Part shown: positions 1 to 5,115 of the stretch, piece by piece
Numbering within the stretch: position 1 is the first letter of the stretch
Layout of the letters: every line of letters starts with the position of its first letter
Origin: Bacteriovoracaceae bacterium
GTDB taxonomy: Bacteria; Bdellovibrionota; Bacteriovoracia; Bacteriovoracales; Bacteriovoracaceae
DNA length: 5,175 nucleotides
Direction of reading: 5' to 3'
Assembly: GCA_023954595.1 (NCBI GenBank)
Contig: JAGSHJ010000229.1
Span: 1 to 5,175 of the forward strand
Program-made: the position numbers and the translations under genes
Notes under the pieces: generated by a model
Seen by the model: the letters and a program-made list of their open reading frames with translations, nothing else
Database searches by the model: none
What the model was told of the DNA's origin: nothing

Positions 1-173
1 CCAAGGCCTAAATCTCTTTCGAAGTCATGCTCATACTTTATGTCATTGGCACCTATGGTTCCAAGCTCGCGGTAAGAGTTTTCTTGTTGAAGGATTGCGT
101 AGAGGTAGAAGTTATCAGCTCGAGCACTAAAAGCGAAAATAGAAAGAATTATAAAGATCAGAAGATTTCTCAT
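1..173 (-). CDS. Secreted or outer-membrane protein, N-terminal fragment
   Basis: Partial gene: 57 codons are visible from an ATG at 173 to the window edge, and the 3' part lies outside. The translation starts MRNLLIFIILSIFAFSARA, a textbook Sec signal peptide: one Arg, a hydrophobic core at residues 4-16 and an A-R-A signal-peptidase I site, so the mature protein should begin at Asp20. The mature start (DNFYLYAILQQ, then a polar stretch rich in Gly, Glu and Asp) alternates aromatic and polar residues, as a first beta-strand of an outer-membrane barrel might, but the piece is too short to name a family. It lies downstream of the rpsD terminator on the same strand, so it probably has its own promoter. 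No Shine-Dalgarno sequence is visible before the ATG; the preceding bases are AT only. The export signal is certain; the function is not recognised. Confidence 0.75.
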   Translation of the reverse strand, partial: MRNLLIFIILSIFAFSARADNFYLYAILQQENSYRELGTIGANDIKYEHDFERDLGL

Positions 174-250
174 TAATATTAAATATCATTTTGAGAAATA
201 CTTATGCCCGCACAGCGATTGCACATGGCCTATATGTGGAGAATTTTTTA
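174..250 (-). other. Short intergenic stretch between the rpsD terminator and the exported-protein gene
   Basis: This 77-base gap should hold the promoter and leader of the gene starting at 173. I see no convincing -35/-10 pair. CATAAGTAT near 206-214 is a weak -10 candidate without a -35 partner. The bases just before the ATG are AT-rich and lack a purine-rich ribosome site. The pentamer GCACA occurs twice as a direct repeat (about 210-225), which could be a binding site but is too short to call. Confidence 0.3.
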
Positions 251-251
251 C

Positions 252-280
252 AAAAAAAAAGCCCCGCTAAAAAGCGAGGC
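252..280 (-). terminator. Intrinsic terminator of rpsD
   Basis: Read on the minus strand, GCCTCGCT (280-273), a TTTT loop and AGCGGGGC (268-261) form an 8-bp stem with one G-U pair, followed at once by nine Ts (260-252). This is a canonical Rho-independent terminator 30 bases after the rpsD stop codon. The run of As on the other side makes it directional, serving minus-strand transcription. It separates rpsD from the exported-protein gene. Confidence 0.95.
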
Positions 281-310
281 CTTATATAAAATCTTAGTAA
301 AAAACTTCGA

Positions 311-946
311 TTATCTAACTTTCCAGTAGTATTCAATCACTAGACGTTTTTCGAATGCGAATGGAATATCTTCTGGTAGTGGGAAAGAAACCATTTTTGC
401 TTTTTCTTTCTCGCCATCTTTTTCAGCAGCAAGGTAAGCAGGAATAGCACTTAGTCTTGGCTTTGCTTTAGCTTGAAGGTAGTTGCCAGATTTAGCACCT
501 TTGTCAGTGATAGAGATCTCGTCTTCAACACCAACTTTAGCAGAAGCAACGTCTACTTTCTTACCGTTAATCTTAATGTGACCGTGACTTACCATTTGTC
601 TTGCAGCTGCAATAGATGGTGCCCAGTTAAGTCTAAAGATAACGTTATCAAGTCTTTGCTCTAAGTTGATGATTAGAGTATCAACCCATGCTCTGGAAGT
701 ATCTTTCTTAGCGTTCTTAACCATTGTAAGAAGTTGCTTCTCACGGATTCCGTAATGAAATCTAACTTTTTGTTTTTCCATAAGACGGATTGTATAGTCA
801 GAAAGCTTCTTTCTTTTCATTCCGTGCATACCAGGACCGTAAGGTCTTCTTTCTAGTGCACCAGCTTTACCTAGACCTGGAAGTTCAGTTCCCAATCTTC
901 TTTGGATTTTAAAGGCAGACTTTTTGCCCATTGTTGTTTTTGACAT
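311..946 (-). CDS. rpsD: 30S ribosomal protein S4
   Basis: S4 is a primary 16S rRNA-binding protein that nucleates 30S body assembly; in several bacteria it also represses its own mRNA. The 211-residue product has the expected parts: a basic N-terminal region with RRLGTELPGLGKAGALERRP (about 19-38), YGPGMHG, LSDY and EKQKVRFHYGIREKQ, then the S4 RNA-binding fold from about residue 101 (LEQRLDNVIFRL, ARQMVSHGHIKINGKKV), and the conserved end LVIEYYWKVR. There is no cysteine, so this is the zinc-free form. I chose the ATG at 946 because AAAGGAG lies 6 bases upstream; an in-frame ATG at 970 would add 8 residues but has no ribosome site. The gene stands alone, not between rpsK and rpoA as in the usual alpha operon. 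It has its own leader and a strong terminator. A second rpsD elsewhere in the genome is possible. Confidence 0.97.
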   Translation of the reverse strand: MSKTTMGKKSAFKIQRRLGTELPGLGKAGALERRPYGPGMHGMKRKKLSDYTIRLMEKQKVRFHYGIREKQLLTMVKNAKKDTSRAWVDTLIINLEQRLDNVIFRLNWAPSIAAARQMVSHGHIKINGKKVDVASAKVGVEDEISITDKGAKSGNYLQAKAKPRLSAIPAYLAAEKDGEKEKAKMVSFPLPEDIPFAFEKRLVIEYYWKVR

Positions 947-953
947 TGATAGC

Positions 954-981
954 TCCTTTGCTTTTGTCATTAAGCAAAGAA
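954..981 (-). promoter_or_regulatory. Hairpin covering the rpsD Shine-Dalgarno sequence
   Basis: As RNA, UUCUUUGCUU (981-972) pairs with AAGCAAAGGA (963-954): 10 pairs including one G-U, around an 8-base loop (971-964). The 3' arm contains most of the ribosome-binding sequence AAAGGAG for the ATG at 946, and the loop holds the upstream in-frame ATG at 970. When folded, this should reduce rpsD translation, which makes it a plausible control point for the leader. Confidence 0.6.
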
Positions 982-1037
982 TTCGCGGACAGAATTTTAG
1001 GATTTAAAATTCGAGTTCCGTTGAATTCTAAGGACAG
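979..1037 (-). repeat. Two copies of a CTGTCC-GAATTC block in the rpsD leader
   Basis: Read in the rpsD direction, CTGTCC-TTA-GAATTC (1037-1023) recurs as CTGTCC-GC-GAATTC (992-979). Twelve bases match, with spacers of 3 and 2 bases. Either CTGTC can pair with GACAG in the loop of the first hairpin. The second copy overlaps the 5' arm of the Shine-Dalgarno hairpin and touches the AT-rich hairpin, so using it would compete with them. Confidence 0.5.
992..1012 (-). repeat. AT-rich inverted repeat in the rpsD leader
   Basis: GAATTTTA (1012-1005) and TAAAATTC (999-992) are perfect 8-bp arms around the 5-base loop AATCC. The stem is weak (one G-C pair) but exact, and lies between the second hairpin and the Shine-Dalgarno hairpin. 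Its 3' end abuts the second CTGTCC copy. Confidence 0.5.
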
Positions 1038-1044
1038 GAAACGG
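1018..1044 (-). repeat. Second hairpin of the rpsD leader
   Basis: CCGTT (1044-1040) and AACGG (1022-1018) form a 5-bp stem around a 17-base loop. The loop carries CCTGTCC (1038-1032), complementary to GACAGG in the loop of the upstream hairpin, which would allow a kissing interaction. Alone the stem is short and would be marginal. Confidence 0.4.
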
Positions 1045-1058
1045 TTTTTTATAGAAAA

Positions 1059-1090
1059 GTGTTCTTTCTGCCTGTCTCCAAAAAGAACAC
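1059..1090 (-). repeat. First hairpin of the rpsD leader, perfect 9-bp inverted repeat
   Basis: GTGTTCTTT (1090-1082) and AAAGAACAC (1067-1059) are perfect 9-bp arms around a 14-base loop that contains GACAGG. The repeat starts where transcription from the predicted promoter would start. It may be a 5'-terminal RNA hairpin, a protein-binding operator, or, because TTTTCT follows it, a weak terminator/attenuator at the end of the rib operon. Sequence alone does not decide. Confidence 0.6.
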
Positions 1091-1095
1091 CCTGT

Positions 1096-1122
1096 TTTAT
1101 ACAAATTCGGGCTGAATTGCAA
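1096..1122 (-). promoter_or_regulatory. Candidate sigma-70-type promoter of rpsD
   Basis: On the minus strand TTGCAA (1122-1117) and TATAAA (1101-1096) are separated by 15 bases. The -10 is a good match (5 of 6); the -35 is fair (4 of 6) and the spacing is short. It lies just past the ribH stop and would start RNA near 1089, at the edge of the 9-bp inverted repeat. rpsD could also be reached by read-through from ribH, since no strong terminator separates them. Confidence 0.4.
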
Positions 1123-1131
1123 CCAAAAAGC

Positions 1132-1605
1132 CTACAATTCTCGTATTTTAGTCGCCAAGTTCATCATTTCGATTGAACTCATGGCAGCTTCCCAGCCCTT
1201 ATTGCCAGCTTTTGTACCAGCTCTCTCCACTGCTTGCTCAATAGTGTCAGTTGTTAAAACGCCAAAAGCCACTGGAATATCGTGGTTTAGAGCAACTGAA
1301 GATACACCTTTGGCCGCTTCTGAACATACAAAGTCAAAGTGAGGAGTAGCACCACGGATAACGCACCCAAGAGTGACAATCGCGTCAAACTTCTTTGTTT
1401 TTGCCAATTGTTGCGCCGCAAGTGGGATTTCAAATGCACCTGGAATCCAAACGATTGTGATATTTTCCTCTTTTAGGCCATGTCTTTCAAGACAGTCCTT
1501 TGCACCACCAAGAAGCTTTCCTGTGATAAATTCATTAAATCTTGAAACTACGATAGCTACTTTTTGGTCGCTTAAAGTTAGGTTTGCCGAGATGGTTTGA
1601 CTCAT
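1132..1605 (-). CDS. ribH: 6,7-dimethyl-8-ribityllumazine synthase
   Basis: Condenses 5-amino-6-ribitylamino-uracil with 3,4-dihydroxy-2-butanone 4-phosphate to give the lumazine used by riboflavin synthase; cytoplasmic. The 157 residues span the whole family without gaps. SRFNEFIT (21-28) gives the substrate-stacking Phe23, PGAFEIP (55-61) is the pyrimidine-binding loop, and [14 protein letters not shown] (80-93) holds the phosphate-binding GAT and the catalytic His89. PVAFGVLTT (111-119) and [13 protein letters not shown] (127-139) follow, with Arg128 at the expected phosphate contact. The GTKAGNKG stretch resembles that of the 60-subunit icosahedral enzymes such as that of Bacillus subtilis, so capsid-like assembly is likely but inferred. 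The ATG at 1605 lies 2 bases after the ribB stop, with AAAGG inside the ribB end as ribosome site, which suggests translational coupling. It is the last gene of the rib cluster. Confidence 0.97.
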   Translation of the reverse strand: MSQTISANLTLSDQKVAIVVSRFNEFITGKLLGGAKDCLERHGLKEENITIVWIPGAFEIPLAAQQLAKTKKFDAIVTLGCVIRGATPHFDFVCSEAAKGVSSVALNHDIPVAFGVLTTDTIEQAVERAGTKAGNKGWEAAMSSIEMMNLATKIREL

Positions 1606-1607
1606 TT

Positions 1608-2231
1608 CTATTCGCCTTTATTGTTTAGTTGTTGTTTTCTGTATTCTACTAGATTTTCAATAGTGATTATCTTTAAGTGATGTTTATGAGCAAGCTTCAC
1701 TAAATCGTCAAGTCTTGAGCAGCTCCCATCCTCATTTAAGATTTCACAGATAATACCTGATGGGTGAAGACCTGCCAGGTCAGCAAGGTCAACTGCTGCT
1801 TCTGTATGACCTTCACGCTCCAATACACCACCGTCTTTAGCAATCAGTGGAAATATGTGTCCAGGTCGACATAAGTCCTCAGGACGAGTGCCTTTCTCTG
1901 CGAGAAGCTTTATTGTTCTTGATCTATCACTTGCAGATATACCTGTGGTAATACCATCTTTAGCATCAATTGATACTGTAAAGGCCGTACCTAGAGAGTC
2001 TTCTGAAGCTGAAACCATAAGTGGTAAGTCCAAATCACTTGCTCTGTCCTTTGTAATAGGCGCACAGATAAGACCTCTGCCGTGGACGGCCATGAAGTTT
2101 ATTGCTTCTGGAGTTGCCTTTTCAGCCGCCATGATGAAGTCACCTTCGTTCTCGCGGTTTTCGTCATCTATTACAATAACCATTTTTCCATTTTGGATAT
2201 CAATTAGGGCCTGTTCTATAGAGCTAAGCAT
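1608..2231 (-). CDS. ribB: 3,4-dihydroxy-2-butanone-4-phosphate synthase, monofunctional
   Basis: Converts ribulose 5-phosphate to 3,4-dihydroxy-2-butanone 4-phosphate plus formate, using a divalent metal; this is the four-carbon branch of riboflavin synthesis. The 207-residue product shows the acidic metal/active-site loop [11 protein letters not shown] (22-32), GRGLICAP (51-58), FTVSIDA (84-90), TTGISASDR (95-103), RPGHIFPL (122-129) with His125, and HTEAAVDLA (142-150) with Glu144. It ends in [11 protein letters not shown], the point where fused RibBA proteins continue into GTP cyclohydrolase II, but here it stops after six more residues, so no RibA domain is present. I chose the ATG at 2231, which aligns with the family N-terminus, over an in-frame TTG at 2249. 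The start overlaps the ribE stop by 8 bases and has only a weak ribosome site, pointing to coupled reinitiation. Confidence 0.96.
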   Translation of the reverse strand: MLSSIEQALIDIQNGKMVIVIDDENRENEGDFIMAAEKATPEAINFMAVHGRGLICAPITKDRASDLDLPLMVSASEDSLGTAFTVSIDAKDGITTGISASDRSRTIKLLAEKGTRPEDLCRPGHIFPLIAKDGGVLEREGHTEAAVDLADLAGLHPSGIICEILNEDGSCSRLDDLVKLAHKHHLKIITIENLVEYRKQQLNNKGE

Positions 2232-2853
2232 CTTTAACCAACTGTTCAAACTTTGTTTGTCTCTTATCGTATTGCAAAAAATTCTCCAAGTATTTGGCCA
2301 TCATATCTACTTCAATATTGACTGAATCACCAATTTTTTTTGTGTGAAGGATAGTGTTCTCGTAAGTGTGTGGAATGATGGAAACGGTAAACTCACGCTC
2401 CTTTAGTCTGGCAACTGTCAGACTAATTCCATCCACGGCAATTGATCCTTCTTGTATGATGTATCGGAATAAATCCTTCTGGGCCTCAATAGAAATCTCC
2501 CAATTCTTACCTCTTTGGACCACATTCTTGATAGCACCGATTCCATTTACATGTCCCTGCACAAAGTGTCCGCCTAAGCGGTCCATAGGTCTTAGCGCCA
2601 ACTCCAAATTAACCTTATCGCCCTGGCGTAGTTTTCCGATATTGGTCTTCTCCAAAGTGACATGTACGGCCTGTATCTTAAAGGTTTCACCTTTTATTTC
2701 TGTTGCCGTCAAACATACACCATTAGTAGAAACCGAATCATCGATTTGAATATCTTGATGAAGCTCAGGGGCCCTTATTACAAATTCTTTGCCTTCACTG
2801 TTACTTTTGACACTCTCTATTGTGCCAATATCTTTAATTAATCCTGTGAACAT
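2224..2853 (-). CDS. ribE: Riboflavin synthase, alpha chain
   Basis: Dismutates two molecules of 6,7-dimethyl-8-ribityllumazine to riboflavin and the pyrimidinedione; normally a trimer. The 209 residues form two lumazine-binding barrel domains (about 1-96 and 97-190) and a C-terminal tail. The diagnostic N-terminus MFTG is intact. SVSTNGVCLT (40-49) supplies Ser40 and Cys47, GGHFVQGHV (94-102) supplies His101, GSIAVDGISLTV (136-147) repeats the first-domain motif with Thr146, and IPHTYENT (160-167) and NIEVD (179-183, Asp183) are in place, matching the E. coli active-site set. The ATG at 2853 lies inside the end of ribD (16-base overlap) and follows AGAGGTGG, a good ribosome site. E. coli calls this gene ribC; the symbol here follows Bacillus use. 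Confidence 0.97.
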   Translation of the reverse strand: MFTGLIKDIGTIESVKSNSEGKEFVIRAPELHQDIQIDDSVSTNGVCLTATEIKGETFKIQAVHVTLEKTNIGKLRQGDKVNLELALRPMDRLGGHFVQGHVNGIGAIKNVVQRGKNWEISIEAQKDLFRYIIQEGSIAVDGISLTVARLKEREFTVSIIPHTYENTILHTKKIGDSVNIEVDMMAKYLENFLQYDKRQTKFEQLVKDA

Positions 2854-3926
2854 GCGCCACCTCTTGATGTTAAATATATATTATCTCCCAAAAGCTCCAC
2901 CTTAGAGTCCAAAAGACATAGGGCATCTTTCATATCATGTATACCAATGTCTCCAAGGGGAGATAGGCCTTCACCAATAATCTTTGGAGCAATGAAAACG
3001 CTTACGCGATCATATATTTTTTCTTTTAAAAATTGAGTTAGAATTGCGTGACCGCCTTCTACATATACAGAGTAAATACCTAATTGATGAAGCTTTTTAA
3101 GCATGTCGATTAGATCTATTTTCCCATTATCGTTTGTCTTGCAGTTAACTACTTCTACGTTTGCTTCGGTTTGTACTCCCTCTGGAAGAACAAGGATGCT
3201 GTCACTGCAATGATGATCACTAAAGAACTTAAGCCCTTTATCGAAGTCGTCTTTGCTTGCAACAACGATTCGTTTAATGCTCTTAACAACTTTATCACCT
3301 TCACGAACTGTTAAAGAGGGATTATCTTTTTTAACAGTTGAGGCCCCAACTAATATTGCATCATGGGCCATGCGTTCATGATGCACATGAGCGCGAGCTC
3401 TATCTGATGTAATCCACTTACTTGTGTAATTCTTTGCTGCAATTTTTCCATCCAGAGTCTGTGCCCATTTTAGATGGACAAAAGGCAGCTCTTTTTGAAT
3501 GTGCTTGAAAAAGACCTCATTTAATAATTCGCCTTTCTCTTTTAAAACACCATTTACAACTTCAATCCCAGCTTCTTGCATGAGTTTAACCCCATTGCCT
3601 GCCACTAGTGGGTTAGGGTCTAGGTTTGCTATTACAACCTTTTTAAATTTCTCTTTTATAATTCTTTGTGCACAAGGTGGTGTTCGTTTATTGGTATGAC
3701 AACATGGCTCGAGGTTGCAAAAAATTGTTGCGCCTTCAAGATCTTGATCGGCATTATTGATTGCGTCCAGTTCTGCGTGAGCAAGACCAGGTCCCTTGTG
3801 GTATCCAGTTGAAACGATTTCACCGTCTTTAACTATGACTGCTCCAACGTAGGGATTAGGGGAGACTTCTCCCCAAGACTTTTGAGCAAGGTCAAAGCAC
3901 ATATTCATAAAGTTTTTATCACTCAT
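2838..3926 (-). CDS. ribD: Bifunctional diaminohydroxyphosphoribosylaminopyrimidine deaminase / 5-amino-6-(5-phosphoribosylamino)uracil reductase
   Basis: Catalyses the second and third steps of the GTP branch of riboflavin synthesis: zinc-dependent deamination, then NADPH-dependent reduction of the ribosyl group. The 362 residues are full length. The N-terminal cytidine-deaminase-like domain (about 1-145) has SPNPYVGAVIV (22-32), GLAHAE (47-52, zinc ligand His50 and proton-shuttle Glu52) and EPCCHTNKRTPPC (73-85, zinc ligands Cys75 and Cys85). That loop is one residue longer than the E. coli CSHHGRTPPC. The reductase domain (about 148-355) has LKWAQTLDGKIA (152-163), SDRARAHVHHERMAHDAILVG (174-194, given here by its ends SDRARAH and DAILVG), TVKKDNPSLTVR (197-208) and VEGGHA (289-294). 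The ATG at 3926 has GAGG 6 bases upstream and overlaps the preceding gene by 8 bases, so ribD translation is probably coupled to the recombinase-like gene. Confidence 0.97.
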   Translation of the reverse strand: MSDKNFMNMCFDLAQKSWGEVSPNPYVGAVIVKDGEIVSTGYHKGPGLAHAELDAINNADQDLEGATIFCNLEPCCHTNKRTPPCAQRIIKEKFKKVVIANLDPNPLVAGNGVKLMQEAGIEVVNGVLKEKGELLNEVFFKHIQKELPFVHLKWAQTLDGKIAAKNYTSKWITSDRARAHVHHERMAHDAILVGASTVKKDNPSLTVREGDKVVKSIKRIVVASKDDFDKGLKFFSDHHCSDSILVLPEGVQTEANVEVVNCKTNDNGKIDLIDMLKKLHQLGIYSVYVEGGHAILTQFLKEKIYDRVSVFIAPKIIGEGLSPLGDIGIHDMKDALCLLDSKVELLGDNIYLTSRGGACSQD

Positions 3927-4890
3927 GCTTTTCCTCTATTTCCCTAAATTCGTTGGCACTGGTATGTTCTTTTTGAAAGTCTTTGTATGCCTTTAACGAA
4001 TACACCGGTTGCACTCCCATCCATTCTTTGACTTGTGAGTCTGGACGATCTTGGTTAATCCATTTTATTATGCACGATTGGCGCAAGTTCTTGGCCGTAA
4101 TTTGATATCCAAGCTTTTTAGACAGTTCTTTGAATATGACCTCAATTCCCCTTGAGCTTAAACCGCCTTTGAGGATCTTGTATGGATTTGCATTAAATAA
4201 AAGCTTGGAAAAAGTAATCTTATCTTTTTCTTTTTGGCCTTCTAGAGTCTCTTTAAATTCAAGGTAGAACTGGTTAAAGCCCGGTGGAAGAGGAATTGTG
4301 TAAGGATCTCTTTTTGGGTGAGCTACCATCACTCTTCCTGGGTTACCTGGAAATATGGAAGACTCAGTTAGCGATTCAATGTCGCTTACTTTTAGTCCTG
4401 AGCCATATATTAGGTAGAAGATGATCTTGTTTCGCATATATATCAGCTTCTCAAGACCTTGAGCATGTTCAATTTGGGATTCAATGTAGTTAAATAGGGT
4501 ATAGACGTTTCTGAACTCTAGAGGTTTTGGTGGATCTACAACCTTTGGAGAAACAAGAGCTTTCTTTACAGGGTTTTCAGAATAAAGACCTCTCTCTATC
4601 AGCCAATCGAAAAATATGCGTAGTGCTTGTACACGTCTTCTTATTGAGTTGGGAGAGTTGTATTTGTTTTGCAGGTGATTGGAGTACTCTTTAACTTGCT
4701 CAAGTGTTAACTCATTGATTTCTAAATCTCTTCCATTGTTTTGCAGAAACTGGTTGAAGATATTTAGGTCGGTACGATAGTTTTTAACAGTATTAAAACT
4801 CTTTCCCTTGATTTCTAGGCCTTTAAGAAAGTCTGCTTGAAGCCCTAGTAGGTCTAACTTTTCCAAATCATTCTCCTGATGGCCATACAT
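3919..4890 (-). CDS. Tyrosine recombinase (XerC/XerD-like) family protein, degenerate active site
   Basis: The two-domain layout is clear. An N-terminal SAM-like core-binding domain spans about 15-115 (SFNTVKNYRTDLNIFNQFL; NSIRRRVQALRIFFDWL; ENPV). A C-terminal catalytic domain spans about 125-310. Against the R-K-H-R-H-Y signature, the first Arg is Lys167 (IYGSGLKVSDIESL), Lys193 could be the beta-hairpin Lys, the HxLRH box reads KNLRQ (267-271) so only Arg270 remains, the LGH His is Val293, and Tyr302 (AYKDF) fits the nucleophile. The first Arg is replaced by Lys and both His are lost, so strand exchange is doubtful; a DNA-binding or accessory role is possible. The 323 residues are near the usual 300. 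The start is uncertain: ATG 4890 is used here. ATG 4911 and TTG 4914 are longer with no ribosome site, while TTG 4866 has the best one (AGGAG, 6 bases). It overlaps ribD by 8 bases and probably leads the operon. Confidence 0.85.
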   Translation of the reverse strand: MYGHQENDLEKLDLLGLQADFLKGLEIKGKSFNTVKNYRTDLNIFNQFLQNNGRDLEINELTLEQVKEYSNHLQNKYNSPNSIRRRVQALRIFFDWLIERGLYSENPVKKALVSPKVVDPPKPLEFRNVYTLFNYIESQIEHAQGLEKLIYMRNKIIFYLIYGSGLKVSDIESLTESSIFPGNPGRVMVAHPKRDPYTIPLPPGFNQFYLEFKETLEGQKEKDKITFSKLLFNANPYKILKGGLSSRGIEVIFKELSKKLGYQITAKNLRQSCIIKWINQDRPDSQVKEWMGVQPVYSLKAYKDFQKEHTSANEFREIEEKHE

Positions 4891-4926
4891 ACCACGTATA
4901 TTCCTGAGCATCAATACTATTAGCTA

Positions 4927-4953
4927 GTTAGGGCGCGATGACTAGTGTTAGGG
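4927..4953 (+). repeat. Direct repeat of GTTAGGG
   Basis: GTTAGGG occurs at 4927-4933 and 4947-4953, starts 20 bases apart (about two helical turns). Each is preceded by CTA or CTAGT, and a related TTAGGGG lies at 5053-5059. Helical phasing close to the first gene would suit a regulator site, but 7-base matches can arise by chance. Confidence 0.3.
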
Positions 4954-4969
4954 AGCTAGGTTTGACGAC

Positions 4970-4984
4970 TTCATTTTAAATGAA
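4970..4984. repeat. Near-perfect palindrome TTCATTT-T-AAATGAA
   Basis: Seven-base arms around one central base, about 80 bases before the recombinase-like start codon. The size and symmetry fit a helix-turn-helix operator. There is no T-run after it, so it is not a terminator. Confidence 0.35.
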
Positions 4985-5020
4985 ATGGTGTGTTTAGGTG
5001 GCAGTTGCGCTTGGTCTGCT

Positions 5021-5050
5021 TTAATAGTGAAACACCTTAAGTTCTATTAA
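5021..5050. repeat. Inverted repeat TTAATAG / CTATTAA
   Basis: Perfect 7-base arms at 5021-5027 and 5044-5050 with a 16-base spacer. AT-rich arms and a wide spacer make this weak as RNA structure. It lies next to the GC-rich dyad at 5053-5073. Confidence 0.25.
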
Positions 5051-5052
5051 TT

Positions 5053-5073
5053 TTAGGGGGTTAGAGCCCCTAA
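5053..5073. repeat. Inverted repeat TTAGGGG / CCCCTAA
   Basis: Perfect 7-base arms (5053-5059 and 5067-5073) around the 7-base loop GTTAGAG; four G-C pairs make it a stable hairpin in RNA. On neither strand is it followed by a run of Ts, though TTTT precedes it on the plus strand. It may be a factor-independent stem, an operator or part of the 3' end of a gene from the right. Confidence 0.4.
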
Positions 5074-5086
5074 GTTGAACAATGGT

Positions 5087-5115
5087 TTGATTTAGATATA
5101 TGTATCTGATAAAAT
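5087..5115 (+). promoter_or_regulatory. Candidate plus-strand promoter with dyad in the spacer
   Basis: TTGATT (5087-5092) and TAAAAT (5110-5115) are separated by exactly 17 bases, 4 of 6 and 5 of 6 to the sigma-70 consensus. The spacer contains the imperfect dyad AGATA-TATG-TATCT (5094-5107), a possible operator. Any gene it serves would lie beyond the right edge, since there is no plus-strand ATG after it in the window. AT-rich DNA gives chance matches. Confidence 0.35.

Larger units (their letters stand above)
947..1089 (-). promoter_or_regulatory. Structured 5' leader of rpsD, candidate autoregulatory RNA
   Basis: From a predicted transcription start near 1089 to the S4 start codon there are about 143 bases with four inverted repeats: 1059-1090, 1018-1044, 992-1012 and 954-981. 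The loop of the first carries GACAGG (1076-1071), complementary to CCTGTC (1038-1033) in the loop of the second, so a 6-bp loop-loop pairing is possible. The last hairpin takes in part of the Shine-Dalgarno sequence. S4 represses its own synthesis by binding a pseudoknotted leader in E. coli (alpha operon) and by binding the rpsD leader in Bacillus. This leader does not look to me like either of those, but it could do the same job. The pairings are seen; regulation by S4 is inferred. Confidence 0.55.

Noticed and set aside
1045..1055. Second -10 (TATAAA) in the rpsD leader
   Set aside because: No -35-like hexamer at 16-18 bases upstream; the upstream promoter fits better.
1114..1140. GAATTG / CAATTC inverted repeat over the ribH stop as an operon terminator
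   Set aside because: Only 6 bp, a 15-base loop and no T-run after it; it overlaps the candidate -35 of rpsD and is most likely incidental.
1855..2325. Long plus-strand open frame opposite ribB and ribE (and similar ones at 2366-2749, 1373-1600, 473-664, 3499-3699, 931-1176)
   Set aside because: They are antisense to well-supported genes, lack ribosome sites and show compositions expected of mirror-strand translation.
3919..4914. Mobile element or integron with attachment sites
   Set aside because: No terminal inverted repeats, flanking target duplications, tRNA gene or cassette array. The overlap with ribD argues for a resident operon gene.
4985..5050. Plus-strand 21-codon open frame (starts MVCLGGSC)
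   Set aside because: No ribosome-binding site, very short, and no recognisable features.
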